Positions 1 to 11,095 of a stretch of DNA of 64,000 nt are shown one piece after another. How positions within the stretch are numbered: position 1 is the stretch's first letter; each line of letters opens with the position of its first letter. Both the position numbers and the translations under genes were made by a program. This DNA comes from Platerodrilus igneus (taxonomy: Eukaryota > Arthropoda > Insecta > Coleoptera > Lycidae): positions 806,001-870,000 of the forward strand of contig JARFIW010001364.1 of NCBI GenBank assembly GCA_036346225.1, read 5' to 3'. Under the pieces are notes generated by a model. The model had not been told where the DNA came from and searched no databases. It saw nothing but the letters and a program-made list of their open reading frames with translations.

Positions 1-450
1 CGATATTTATTTTAACTATACTTCTTAATAATAAATTAACTGCTGTTTTGAATTAGTACGTACAAGTTAGTTATTCCAGACATAAGAGTAGCTGCTTAAT
101 AGAAAATTTTTAATTAAAGTGGAATTAGGTGCCTTGGTGTTGCAAACGTTCTTTACTGAAATATTTGAACAGAAATGACTAATAAATTGCTGTGTAGTGT
201 ATTGTTAATAAAAAAATCTGCGAGAAAAAGCTGCTGCTGGGTGCTCTCAGTCTTCACAATAAATCCTAGTTGAATTCGAAGTTTGCTTTAATTTTCTTTT
301 CTGCTGTGCAACTAATTAAACTTAAATAGGAGTCTTTCAAATTTAATACCAATTTAGCTTATTTCTATTTATATAAATGAATCTAGACCCAAAAAAGTTG
401 ATTTAATATATCTAATAATATCGTCCAACCCCTTTTAATTCTCAAGACAC
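1..450. other. non-coding flank, nothing recognised
   Basis: AT-rich sequence with no ORF, RNA gene or repeat that I can identify. It lies outside the target duplication (451-454) of the BEL element that follows. Confidence 0.6.
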
Positions 451-454
451 TAAC

Positions 455-781
455 TGTTTGCGCTGATAAAACAAAATAAACAAAATAATAATTTATAGTA
501 GACTGTGACTAAACAAATTTACTTACCCTAGGACAATATCCTAAACACTAAATATCAGGATAAAGGAAAGGGATGATAAGAATCCTGATATAAGAAATTA
601 ATACCACTTAGGGTACCCAAATAATTTTGCACAAACTTAATCTCACAACTACACTAAAAGCTCCTTTTTCATATACATATCAAGCTCAACTGAACTCCTT
701 TCCTTCTATCAACGAGGTGTTTTAATAACAGCTGGCCAAGATAGAAGTGTATCAAATTAAAATAATGCAATAGCGCAAACA
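455..781 (-). repeat. 3' LTR of BEL element 1
   Basis: 327 bp bounded by 9-bp inverted termini (TGTTTGCGC and GCGCAAACA). It is homologous to 5192-5391. This copy holds about 122 bp (around 610-731) that the other lacks, so the two LTRs differ by an indel. The purine-rich minus-strand sequence GGGCTAGGGGTG just inside the LTR (782-793) suits a polypurine tract. Confidence 0.82.
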
Positions 782-838
782 CACCCCTAGCCCTGAAAAA
801 ATATTCTCAGCTCATGAAATTTACAGAAAAAAAACAAA

Positions 839-840
<2 letters not shown>

Positions 841-878
<38 letters not shown>
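841..878. repeat. (AT)n microsatellite
   Basis: About 19 AT units between the BEL integrase stop and the 3' LTR. Confidence 0.95.
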
Positions 879-879
<1 letters not shown>

Positions 880-906
880 ACAAAAAACCGAAAAAAAATT
901 AAATTA

Positions 907-2343
907 TTAATTAACTAATTCCCACTGGGTAGGTAAAGGACATAAACGTACAACTGGATGTTTATAAATACCATCCTTTATACGCACATTTACCACTCGA
1001 ACAATTTCATCGGATCCAGGAAACACTTCTTCAATCATGCCAAGGGGCCAATGTAAAGGTAAAGCATTATCTTGTTTAATTAAAACAAGTGTCCCCACAG
1101 TAACCGATGGACTTGCCAGATTCCATTTTTGACGTTTTTGTAATTGCATTAGATATTCCAACCTCCAACGTTCCCAAAAAGACTGTACCAAATGATCGAG
1201 CAGTCGTTTTCTGTCTAAAAGATTAGATGAAGATTCTACAGAGTTTGACGCAGGAAACGAGGTTAAAGGAGTGATGGTGATAAAATGTGCCGGAGTCAAA
1301 GGCACTGGATCGGAAGAGTCCATACTTAACCAAAACAAGGGACGAGAATTAAGTAACGCTTCAATTTGAATAAGAACAGTATTTAATTCTTCATAGCTTA
1401 GAATTTTTTCACCAATTGCCTTGTATAAGTGTGTCTTGACAGACTTAACCTGTGACTCCCATACTCCCGAAAAATGAGTGCATAAGGGGGCCTGAAAAAT
1501 CCAAGAAATTTGATAAGCTAATTTGCTGCTAATGGTAGGTTTATATTCTTCAGATTCTAACAATTTATAAAGTCTATCCAATTCATTTTTAGCACCAATA
1601 TAGTTAGTTCCTCTATCATTATAAATAATGAAACAGACACCACGCCGGGAGAGAAAACGCTTCAAAGCAGCTAAAAACATATTGGTAGACAAGTCTGACA
1701 CAAGTTCCAAATGTAAGGCTTTTGGCACTAAACAAATAAATAAACATAAATAAGCCGTTTGGCTAATAATTTCCCTACGGCGCCCTGATGTAATTCTAAA
1801 GGGGCCAGACAAATCAGTAGCACAATGCAAAAACGGTTTCGCTTCATGCACGCGAATGGTAAGTAAGTCTGCCATTTTAGGAAATACATGGCGAGGTTTA
1901 AAATGAAAACAATAAGTGCACTTAAGAATTCGATAACGAACTGCATTACGCGCCCAAAGTATCCAATAACTCTGACGTAATAATGTTAAAACTAACAAAG
2001 GACCTGTGTGCAAATTTTTTTGATGGTAATAATCAATTAACAAATCAACCAAATGATCTTGATGAGGTAAAATTGAGGGGTATTTTTCATAAAACTGCAA
2101 GCTAGATTTACTAAGTCTCCTACCTACTCTAAGTAAGCCATTTAGCACAAACGGGTCCAACTTACGTAGCGTGGTAGAAACAATTTTTTTATTTTCCAAG
2201 AGCAAAATATCAAACGCGAAATAACGATTTTGAGTTATTTTAATTAACACTAACTCTGCCCTTTTCAAATCATTTGCGGTCATAAATCCAGAAGTTTTTA
2301 ATAATTGCAAAAATCTTAAAATGTAAACAGTCAAACGAACCAA
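907..2343 (-). CDS. BEL/Pao integrase (C-terminal part of pol)
   Basis: A 478-codon open frame, the best-kept part of this element. From the N-terminus it shows an H2C2 zinc-binding site (HQKNLHTG, then CTYC near residues 105-145), an rve integrase core with D in ATDLSGPF, D in YNDRGTNY and E in GVWESQVK, and a C-terminal DUF5641-like segment (VLIKQDNALPLHWPLG). The triad needed to insert cDNA into chromosomes is therefore present. The apparent start is only the first Met after a break; pol continues upstream through 2344-4124. Expression as part of a polyprotein is inferred from the family. Confidence 0.88.
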   Translation of the reverse strand: MVRLTVYILRFLQLLKTSGFMTANDLKRAELVLIKITQNRYFAFDILLLENKKIVSTTLRKLDPFVLNGLLRVGRRLSKSSLQFYEKYPSILPHQDHLVDLLIDYYHQKNLHTGPLLVLTLLRQSYWILWARNAVRYRILKCTYCFHFKPRHVFPKMADLLTIRVHEAKPFLHCATDLSGPFRITSGRRREIISQTAYLCLFICLVPKALHLELVSDLSTNMFLAALKRFLSRRGVCFIIYNDRGTNYIGAKNELDRLYKLLESEEYKPTISSKLAYQISWIFQAPLCTHFSGVWESQVKSVKTHLYKAIGEKILSYEELNTVLIQIEALLNSRPLFWLSMDSSDPVPLTPAHFITITPLTSFPASNSVESSSNLLDRKRLLDHLVQSFWERWRLEYLMQLQKRQKWNLASPSVTVGTLVLIKQDNALPLHWPLGMIEEVFPGSDEIVRVVNVRIKDGIYKHPVVRLCPLPTQWELVN

Positions 2344-4127
2344 CTTAATCCATGAGGAACATCGATGAATGAGATCATAAAATGCATTTTGTTCTTCGTT
2401 TATGATTGGTAATGCAACAATTTTTTTCCTCGAGAAGATTATCTTGATGCATAGATGATATTGTACGAATAGGCCATGAACAAAAATCCCCCTTTAACCA
2501 TTCCAGACCATTCTGCCATTATTTCAAAGCAATCAGTTTAAAGGGTTGTTCCCCACGAGATAAACAATCACTAATATTTTTATCTGCTTGAATATGATAC
2601 CAGTGAGAGGGAGCAACCAAATCTTGAACACGTGCAACTCTATTTGCAAAAAATGTATGTCAACGATAAGGAAGGGAAGCAATCCAATTCAGTGTCACCG
2701 TGGAATCCGATAAGGCGATTAATTGATCAACTTTTATACGAGTCTTTAAACTACTTTCCACAAAATCCAATAAATTAGCCAATAAAACAGCAGCACACAG
2801 TTCTAAACGTGGTATTGTTTGAACTTTCATGGGTGCCACTTTAGTTTCAGCTAAAACTAAGTGAACTTTAACTTCACCATCAAAGGTAATGGTTCTAATA
2901 TAGACAACAGCGCCATAGGAATTTAAACAAGCATCACAATATCCAATCAACGTAACATGAGTGTCATGGATAACTCCTAAATGACGTGCAATCTTAAAAT
3001 TTTTTAAACAATGTAAGTCCTTTTGTAACCTTTTCCATTCATTCGCAATATTACCAGAAGGTACTTCATCCCAGTCTAATTTAAGGGACCACAACGTACG
3101 GATAAGCAATTTTATAAGTAACGTAACCGGACGTAAAAATCCACACGGATTAAATAAACGTGCTACTGTTGGTAGAACGTTTTTCTTGGTGCAGTAACGT
3201 ATTTCTACTTGTATGCTAAAAGTAAATATGTCCAAATTAGGATACCATTGTAAACCTAAAACTTTCAAAGAATCGGAACTAAAATTAACTACTTTGGGTC
3301 AGCGATTCTCAACAGGAATCTCTGATAATAACAATTCCGAATTAACAGCCCATTTACTTAATAAAAACTTGGCACTTTTTAACAAAATATTTAATTGATA
3401 ATAAGCAGTTCTAGCTTCGTCTAAATTCGAAACACTTGAAACCAAATCATCAATGAAAGATTCGTGACGAACTATATCAGCTGCTACTGGGTATTTATGT
3501 GATTCGTCAGTTGCTAACTGTAGTAGAGTTCGAATAGCTAAAAATTGTGATAGTTTTACACCAAAAGTAACAGTATTCAACTGATATATCTCAACTGGCA
3601 TTTCCTCAGAAAATCGCCATAATATTTGCTGAAAGCGCCTATGACCAGGATGCATACCAATTTGTAGATACATCTGACGAACATCAGCAGTAAAAGCTAT
3701 TGGAAATAATCAAAAATTTAAAAAAAAATTTCCAACGTGACCTTGTAATTTTGGACTTGAATATAAAAGACAGTTCAATGATTTTTGATTTGAAGTTTTA
3801 CACGATGCATTAAATACACATCGCAGAGGCGTAGATGTACTCTCTGCCTTGAATACTGCATGGTGCGAAATAAAATAAATTGGATAGATTAATTCGCTTT
3901 CCTTAACTAACGACATATAATTCCGTCTAATATATTCCCTAAAAACGTCACTATATTGTTCCTTAAATAGCGAAAACTGGCGAAATTTATTTTCTAAGAA
4001 GCATCTAGTCTAAAAGGCAACATCACTGTATATCGCCCTGAAGTTTAGCGCCGAACAGTGCTTTGATAAATTTGTTCACAATTAATATCATCAGGATGTT
4101 GATAACGTTGTACTGGAAGATCCTCAT
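2344..4127 (-). pseudogene. BEL/Pao reverse transcriptase and RNase H, broken
   Basis: Pieces in family order: RT N-terminal region about 3710-4124 (PLRCVFNASCKT), RT catalytic part 3299-3673 with SFIDDLVSS in place of YVDD, and RNase H/A17-like region 2660-3268 with GYCDACLNSYGAVVYI and LSDSTVTLNWI. Homology continues in 2560-2660 (SHWYHIQADKNISDCLSRG). Several frameshifts and stops separate the pieces. Upstream, gag is joined directly to the start of the RT region with no protease in between. Confidence 0.85.
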
Positions 4128-4878
4128 CCATTCTCAATGTTAAGGGTTTTTAACGCTTTAATTGCAGAATCACAGTTTTCAAGAATATTACTTAAATTAT
4201 TAGCAGAGGCTGTTTGTACGGGTTTGAAATCTAAAATTTGTTCTAAATAATTTACTGCTAGAGTACATGGATTTTGATATTTCTCATTAAGAGCCATCCA
4301 AATAATTGCATAATTGGCACCAATAGGAGGCAAGCCAGCACAAACACTAGTGGCTTTACAACTTAATTGACCTACTAAATAGTTCACCTTATCCACATCC
4401 TTTAATTGATCCTAATCATGAATAAGGCTTCGAAATAACTCAACAAAAATAGGCCATTTAGAAGGATCGCCAGTAAACTTTGGCAGAGACAATTTCGGCA
4501 AACGTGGTATGCTAGAAGGTTCTATATTAGCTCTTGGTACATTGGCTGAATTATTATTTGAAAAGCGTGATTTAACTTGTGGATCTTTTGCAGCTACTAA
4601 AATATGACAGTATAAGTCATTGAATGCATCCAAAAGTTTAAGATCCGGAACAACATTCTCATCTAAGTGCTTATTAAATTAATTTCATCTACGACATCAG
4701 CAAAATTAGACTTAGTTTGCTCTAATGATTCTAACTGACTAATAAAAAATTCTAAACATCGTTTATTTTCTAACTGTAAAATGAAATCATACACCTTTTG
4801 TATTCTAGAAAAATACAATTTCTTTTTAGAAATAAATAACTTTCATTTTGCTTCTAGTGATTTTTTATCATTTCCCAT
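4128..4878 (-). pseudogene. BEL/Pao gag (DUF1759-type), truncated
   Basis: The ATG at 4878 begins MGNDKKSLEAK and is followed by a stop at 4843-4845. A frameshift lies near 4670-4680. The frame then gives LPKLSLPKFTGDPSKWPIF (4412-4633) and an alpha-helical gag core (4124-4396). The motif matches the right-hand BEL gag, which has LSVPRFSGRISDFESY at the equivalent place. The C-terminal zinc knuckles are absent. Confidence 0.8.
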
Positions 4879-5191
4879 AGTTGAGCTTAATTTGTATATG
4901 CCAAACAGTAAGATAAACCCAATATATTCAAATTTAAATTGAACCAATTAACAAAACATTCAATTTGGAAAATGTATATTAATAACTCACAATGCCATTG
5001 AGATTATTGCCTTATCAACTAAACCAAAATCCAAAAACCCAAACACATGGTAAGCAATTTCTCATTAACAAATTTAGCAAACTATAAACAACAAATGTGT
5101 ACCAAAATTTATCTAATAAGTTTAATTGTAAGGTTCAAGTATGTGCAAAAACTATAAACATCCGGTTCCAAGAACAAAAAAAAATTTTCAT

Positions 5192-5391
5192 GCTGATAAA
5201 ACAAAATAAACAAAATAATAATTTATAGTGGACTGTGACTAAACAAATTTACTTACCCCAGGACAATATTTTAAACGCTAAATATCAGGATAGAGGAAAG
5301 GGATGATAAGAATCCCGATATAATAAATTAATACTACTTAGCTGGCCAAGATAAAAGTGCACCAAATTAAAATAATGCAATGGCGCAAACA
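5192..5391 (-). repeat. 5' LTR of BEL element 1
   Basis: 200 bp aligning with 462-781 apart from one internal gap of about 122 bp. The outer end keeps GCGCAAACA; the inner end has lost the matching TGTTTGC. The target duplication TAAC follows at 5393-5396. Confidence 0.8.
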
Positions 5392-5396
5392 ATAAC

Positions 5397-6470
5397 CCAC
5401 CAAAAATTTGTTAGTAGTTTAGAGCCCAAAATATCCTTGACGTGTATTTATCATCTAAACGTTTCAATAAACTTCATGGCTTATAGATAAGATTCGTATC
5501 TGCAATTACATTAACGTAAGTGCATTTTAAGGAAACATCGAAGTTTAGAAACGTATTCCACTAAAGCGAATTCTCGTTCATGTGGACTAGTTCAAACGAG
5601 ATTTTGTATTCGATCGGACATCTAAACTTCGAGTGATAAAGTAATAGGTTTGCAAACATGCAGTGACTGAAGGTTATACGTAAGATAAACGTAAAATACT
5701 TGTGCTACAGCTAGCGATATACCTTTACTGGTTATAAGTACAACTGCCTCGGTATTGCGTTGCTGTAAATTGCGCCGTTAGATTACACATAATAAATATT
5801 ACGCATAATTTTATTTTCCATAACTCATATTGCATTACGCATAAATAAAACTACACATAATATAGTTGTTCATAAAATAATTACGCATAATAAAACCTTC
5901 ATAAAGGCAACTGAACGAAACTTGCATTGTTCACAATTAAAACTGTCCCTAATTTCAATGTACATAAAATCACCCTGCATAATACAAAACTTGTATTATC
6001 GGCTTTTTGGTAATAGGTAATGCTTACTAGAGGACACTAGATGCTGTTCAGGTTTTCGTTCGATGTTGCCGACATGTATAGAAAATGTTGTATACATTTA
6101 ATTGTTGATATGTAGATATGGAACAATAACTATAGTTATTTCTGTAGAAATAATATCTACAAAACTTTTAAATACGTAAACATAATTATTGTACAATGAA
6201 AAGCTACTTCATATGACACACTTATCTATCATTAATGTTAACCTAATTTTGGTATTATTTTAATTTGTTTTTTAGTTTGAACGATGTCGAAATTTCTATT
6301 TTCTATAGATATTTTATTGCAGTAAGTAAATTACTAATATGATTGCGAAAAATGATATCTATATAACTCATAGAGGTGTATTAAACACCAATTCAATATT
6401 GTGAATTCTGTACATTTCCAAGCATTTTGAGTTTGCAATGGCATTGTTCTCCTATATGATCTTATTGTTA
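5397..6470. other. non-coding spacer with a recurring short motif
   Basis: No coding signal. Between about 5785 and 5896 the motif TTACGCATAA and close variants (ACACATAATA, TTGCATTACGCATAA) recur about five times with irregular spacing. I have no function for it. Confidence 0.5.
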
Positions 6471-6910
6471 CCTGTGCTTATACTGCATTACAAAGAAATT
6501 ATTTAGGGACACATGTACAAACGAACGCATACCAACGAATGTTCGTTTGTATGCAATTTCTGTGATTATGTCGCATCACAAAAAGGTATTTTACGATCCC
6601 TCCAACGGTCGCATACTAACGAACGCCCTTATACCTGCAATTTGTGTGATTATTCTGTTTCACGAAAATGTGATTTAAAAACACATATACAAACGCATAG
6701 TAACGATCGTCCATTTCCCTGCAATTTGTGCGATTATTCCGCATCACGAAAGTGCTGTTTAAAAAAACATATGCGAACGTATAATTATGAACGTCCATTT
6801 GCACGCCATTTGTGTGGTTACACTGTATCACAAAAAATTATTTACAAGCCCAAATACAGTTGCATACCATCGAAGGTGTATTTCCTTGCAATCTGTGTGT
6901 TTATACTACA
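6471..6910 (+). pseudogene. C2H2 zinc-finger array, left part (split by insertion)
   Basis: A tandem zinc-finger array of roughly 84-bp units with linkers of the type HTNERP. One finger is intact (C-x2-C-x12-H-x3-H: CNLCDYSVSRKC, then DLKTHIQTH). Neighbours are degraded: CNFCDY has lost its first His, and CNLCDYSASRKC ends in Tyr instead of His. Homology starts before the first Met, at TALQRNYLGTH near 6490. The array stops inside a finger at 6910, after CNLCVYTT, and resumes at 19433. It could be a decayed host transcription-factor gene or a DNA-binding gene from another repeat; I cannot tell which. Confidence 0.75.
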
Positions 6911-6925
6911 AGTAGGTAATTAAGT

Positions 6926-7002
6926 CCGGTCTGACTTCAAAACGGTGCACGCGTATGTTTTTCCATGTAACATACGCGTGCACCGTTTTGAAGCCAGACC
7001 GG
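6926..7002. repeat. terminal hairpin (near-perfect palindrome)
   Basis: Arms of 32 bp (6926-6957 and 6971-7002) pair with one mismatch around a 13-nt loop. It lies 15 bp inside the element's left end. A version with a shortened outer stem lies at 19337-19412. Confidence 0.85.
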
Positions 7003-8107
7003 CCTTATATACTTTCAATGTAAAATACGTGTGGACACGTTTTGAAGTCAGACCGGCTTTATATTACTTTCAATGGAACATACGTGTGTGACTTCAAAAC
7101 ACACGTATGCTACGTTGAAAGTGCGTGCAGAGAAAATGTGGAGCTGTTTTGAATTCGGTTCTCTAGCGAGACGTTATAAAGTAGGTCAAATGCAAAATAT
7201 CCCATCTAAATCAATTGTATTTAATTAAAGTAGATTCTGATTTATGTTTTTTACTTTTGTTTAGAGGCTGCAAATACACATAGGCCGGTTTGACTTCAAA
7301 ACTTGTCCACACGTATGCTACGTTGAAAAAAAAATGGCCAAAGGCAGACAAACTGATTGCATCAATTTCTCATTCTCGCTTTTAAAAAATAACAAGTCGT
7401 AGTTAATAAATCGCGAACACAGTTATCTGCAAGAAATATATATACTGATTTGTCGAAGACAGACAGACAGACAAATTGATTGCTTCAATTTTTTATTCCC
7501 GCTTAGCGAGAAGTTATAAAGTAGGTCAGATTCAAAACATCACACACACGTATACTACATTGAAAAAATGTAGGTGCGTGCAGAAAAAATGTGGAGCTGT
7601 TTTGAATTCGGTTCTCTAGCGAGAAGTTATAAAGTAGGTCAGATTCATAATATCACAGCTAAGACAATTGTATAAAGAATGCTGTATTTAATTAAAGCGG
7701 ATTCTGATTTATGTTTTTACTTTTATTTAGAGGTTGCAAATACCCCTAGGCCTTTGACTTCAAAACGTGTCCTCACGTATGCTACATTGAAAAAATGTAG
7801 ATGCGTGCAGAAAAAATGTGGAGCTGTATTGAATTCTAGCGAGAAGTTATAAAGTAGATCAGATGCAAAATATGCTAAGGCCGGTTTGAATTCAAAGTGC
7901 GACCACTCTGCAAATACACATTGGCCGGTTTCAATTAAAATGTGTTCACTCTTGTGATAGGTTGAAAAATAGGTTGGTAAAGTACGCAGATGGTGGTAAT
8001 CTACTATAGAAGGAGACTACTCCTAACATTAATTTAATTAGTCGAAATTTACTGCATATATTTACACACCTACATATACAAACATGTATATAATTAATAT
8101 TCAAGGA

Positions 8108-8587
8108 TTTAAATACAAGAAAAACGAGTTTGTGTGCAAAGAAATTGCGGTTTTGGACTTGTTGGAAGGTGATGTTTAGCATCAAATTTTTAAACTGCCA
8201 TTGCAGTCTAGTTGTTTGAGCCAAGATCATATAAAACATAACGACTGGGTGACATGGAATATTCATGGTATTTCTTGAGATGAATCTTCAACGACTGGAA
8301 TGGTGTCATCATATATAGCCCTGTATTTGAAGCAAATTATCCGACCCGGTAAAGAAGTTTGTGTGAAGGGTCTAGAAAAGAAGAAATGGATTGAAACCTA
8401 TCTAATGCAAAACGTTGTAACTGATATCATTGCACTAGGTTGTCCTAAGCTATCGGAGTTAAAAATCAACAATCGTTTACTATGTAACATCCATTGTTAT
8501 AGACACAGCAATAATAGTCTGCAATGTGCAAAACAAAATACCTTGTTATTAAAAGAATGGTTTAATAATAATAATAAAAAACAATAA
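8108..8587 (+). pseudogene. ORF inside the left inverted repeat, unknown family
   Basis: An inward-facing reading frame that reaches a TAA at 8587. Recognisable blocks are VCKEIAVLDLLEGDV, LPLQSSCLSQDH, WVTWNIHGIS, EVCVKGLEKKKW, ALGCPKLSEL and a C-terminal C-x3-H...C pattern (CNIHCYRH, then QCAKQN). Two in-frame stops interrupt it: TAG where the right copy has Trp (after GDV), and TGA after HGIS, which both copies share. From memory it resembles an uncharacterised family recurring in arthropod mobile elements; I cannot name a function. The part from Met 8300 (95 codons) is nearly identical to 18093-18407. Confidence 0.55.
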
Positions 8588-8665
8588 AAAGATTATGTCT
8601 GTATTATTTATTTTAATATAATTTTACAATGTTAGCCTTATTAACTATTATGATTATAACAACTT

Positions 8666-8880
8666 CTAGCAAACATTATTTTTATCGATCCAGCTATTGT
8701 GTACGTTAGAGAAGCCTAACTATTTTACAAAGACTTTATTTCCACTCTTTCTTAGGACTTTTTCTACCAGGTAAATTCCTGGATGTTTAACCTTTTGCAA
8801 CTCCATTTCATAAAATGCACCTTTGATTTCGTTCTCGTCTTGATCTTCTAATATATATGTTGTCGGATTGGTTACGTCTA
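8666..8880 (-). pseudogene. Polinton/adintovirus-type integrase, chromodomain end only
   Basis: A frame of about 70 codons with NPTTYILEDQDENEIKG, FYEMELQKVKHPG, YLVEKVLRKSGNKVFVK, then a stop (TAG, where the family has Trp) and LGFSNVHNSWID. This pattern is the C-terminal chromodomain-like module of the F54H12.3-type integrases of Polintons and related viruses. The catalytic core is absent: the gypsy LTR begins at 8899, exactly where upstream coding would continue. It probably provided target binding in the intact integrase (family inference). Confidence 0.72.
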
Positions 8881-8898
8881 CCTTTTACATTTCCAGAG

Positions 8899-9141
8899 CC
8901 GTGTGAGGGGCAGGTTATTATAAAAAGCCCGAGAGCTCAGGCCCGGCAGTCAGTCTTCGAACTCCATACTTCGTTGTTCAAGCTACTCGCCTTATTATAA
9001 TTAATTAAATGTTTTTGAATTGAAGTTATTTTACAAGTTATTCAAAATTCCATTGTAATTTCTGTTTTAAGTTAAAATAAAAATTGTTAAGTCTTCGGAA
9101 TTGTTTTTAAAAACACCGCTCCAAAGGCACGAACCTTAACT
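8899..9141 (+). repeat. 5' LTR, truncated at its 5' end
   Basis: Aligns closely with 14073-14315 (shared GTGTGAGGGGCAGGTTATTA and onward) but lacks the first part of the 543-bp 3' LTR. The TSD on this side is therefore lost. Confidence 0.85.
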
Positions 9142-9158
9142 GGCGCAGCGGTAACGGA
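9141..9158 (+). other. primer-binding site, tRNA-Ser-like
   Basis: TGGCGCAGCGGTAAC follows the LTR end directly, sharing its T. It resembles the 17.6/297-type errantivirus primer site (TGGCGCAGTCGGTAG) with a one-base gap. Confidence 0.65.
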
Positions 9159-10453
9159 TGTCAAAAGGGCACTAAAATTCCAAAAATCGGAAGATTGGTG
9201 ACCAAGAATTTCAATTCGCAATTTTGACAGAACCCAAACCAGGTTGGAGGAATAACACAAATTGTCCGAATCCAGCAACAAACCAACGTGGACAAGATAC
9301 AGCATCGATCGAGCCCACAAAAGAAACAGATGAAGAAATTAATGTAAGTTCATTTCCTTTAAAACGACTTGATCTCACAAACTATAAATGATATATGCTA
9401 GTTTTATTATTTTATTATTTGATTACCATTTATTAGTATTTTATGAATGTTATTTTATGCCAATATGTTTTTAAAAATAGTTACAAAAAGAAATTATTTT
9501 CAAAACGAGACTGTATTTTATGAGACTTGAGTGTTTCAAAAGATTTCTTTGAAAGCAAAAGAGAGTTGATTATTTAAAAAAAATTTCTTTTAAAAGCAAA
9601 AGAGGCTTGATGTTTAAGAGATTCTTATCACAATTATTAGAACAAACCCAAAAATAAACCAAAAATAACGGACGCACATCCATTAATACCGAAATACGAA
9701 AAATTAACTAGCGCGATACAAAACGCACGTTTAATCCGGTAAACTAAAAAGGCAGAACGCAAATTAATTCTAAAGCTACAGGTAATTCCTCAAACAAGCA
9801 ATTGCGGAACGATTATTTAAACCATTCACCTCTATCATACTGTATAAATTACAGCAAAACACTCTGCAAACTATCAGTAACTGAAACCAGTGTAACTTAA
9901 AACCAGCGTGCAATCTCACCTAAGATAAGCAAAGTTCGCGAAGGAAGCATCAGTTATTACACATTTAAAAACCTCAGAGAAATCGCATTTAAAACAATAA
10001 CTTTCATAACCTCTGTATAGAATAAAGCAACGCATTTTTGCATTAAGATCCACAAGTAATTAATCCATAAAAGCGCATAAAATTGCAACCAGCATTTAAT
10101 GAAAAACTATTCACCACAGCAATCTATAAATAAAATTGCGTTACGAAAAGTTAATTACCTTAGTACAAACACGGATTAAAAGCTAAACGTTTTTAATTAA
10201 AACTACTCATCATTTATAAATAAATCGCATTATCCCGGTACAAATACTGAGTAAAGCTAAACGGTCATCGTAAAAAGTTATAATTAAAACGCCCATAATT
10301 GCAACCTGAAAACCTACATTACGGAGAGATTCGATTACTAGTCGTGCATCACAAAATAAACAAACGCAACATTGTGCAATGCAATTAACTACTAAAGAAG
10401 CAAATTATTTAATTCCCATAAACTGAAATTAACAACTGTGAGTATCATTTTTA
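9159..10453 (+). pseudogene. leader and gag remnant of the errantivirus-type element
   Basis: About 9201-9391 keeps an open frame with LTEPKPGWRNNTNCPNPATN, which looks like the C-terminal end of an errantivirus gag. The next 1 kb (9400-10450) is AT-rich and shows no coding that I can follow. Most of gag, the protease and the N-terminal half of RT are missing from the place where they belong. Confidence 0.4.
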
Positions 10454-11095
10454 GGACATATAATAACACCTCAAGGAGTAATGCCAAATCCTGACAAAAC
10501 AAATGCAGTTCTAAATTACCCCTTACCAAAGACAACCAAAGAAATTAAAGGATTTCTAGGACATAGTGGTTACTACCGCAAATTCATTAAAGGTTACGCT
10601 CAGATAACCAAACCCCTGACAAACTGTTTAAAGAAGTTAAACAAAATTGAACACACCCCGGAATTCATTAAAGCCGTAGACAAAATTAAAAACATATTAA
10701 CGAATCACCCTGTATTAGAATACCCAGACTTTTCAAAACCATTTATACTGACGACAGACGCATCGAATGTAGCATTAGGCGCACTATTGAGCCAAGGAAA
10801 AGTAGGTAGCGCTAAACCCATCAACTACGCATCCAGAACCCTAAACGAAACCAAACAGAAATATAGTACCATAGAAAAAGAATTATTAGCCATAATTCGG
10901 GCAACAAAATATTTTTGACTTTACCTATACGGAAGAAAATTTTATATATACACTGATCATAGACCATTAGTATGGCTATGCAAACTTAAAGATCCGAATT
11001 CAAAATTACAACGATGGCGAATCAGACTCGAAGAGTACGATTACGAAATTATATATAAAAAAGGAATTTATAACAACTGCAGACGCTTTAAGTAG
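10454..11095 (+). pseudogene. gypsy RT C-terminus and RNase H
   Basis: Starts abruptly within RT at LGHIITPQGV and continues through IKGFLGHSGYYRKFI (RT connection) into RNase H with ILTTDASNVALGALLSQG and IEKELLAI. A TGA at 10916-10918 (probably once Arg) precedes YTDHRPLVWL and the RNase H end near 11090. The RT active site is absent, so the fragment cannot copy RNA. Confidence 0.85.

Larger units (their letters stand above)
455..5391 (-). mobile_element. BEL/Pao LTR retrotransposon, degraded and internally deleted
   Basis: Two related terminal repeats (455-781 and 5192-5391) enclose gag and pol remnants in the order gag, RT, RNase H, integrase on the minus strand. The outer edges read TGTTTGCGC at 455 and GCGCAAACA at 5391. 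Flanking TAAC occurs at 451-454 and 5393-5396 and is a plausible 4-bp target duplication (the 5-mers are ctaac and ataac). Gag carries one stop and a frameshift, pol several lesions. The gag C-terminus, CCHC region and protease are missing. The element can no longer move on its own. The Pao-type gag and RNase H layout matches the better preserved copy at the right end of the window. Confidence 0.88.
6911..8612. repeat. left terminal inverted repeat of the Polinton-like element
   Basis: It pairs with 18085-19426 on the opposite strand. The outer part is built from reiterated short motifs (TTTTGAAGTCAGACCGGC, CATACGCGTGCACCG, and a longer unit with GCGAGAAGTTATAAAGTAGG, seen about three times). 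The inner part carries an ORF at 8108-8587. This arm is about 360 bp longer than the right arm because of extra unit copies between about 7395 and 8100. Confidence 0.8.
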
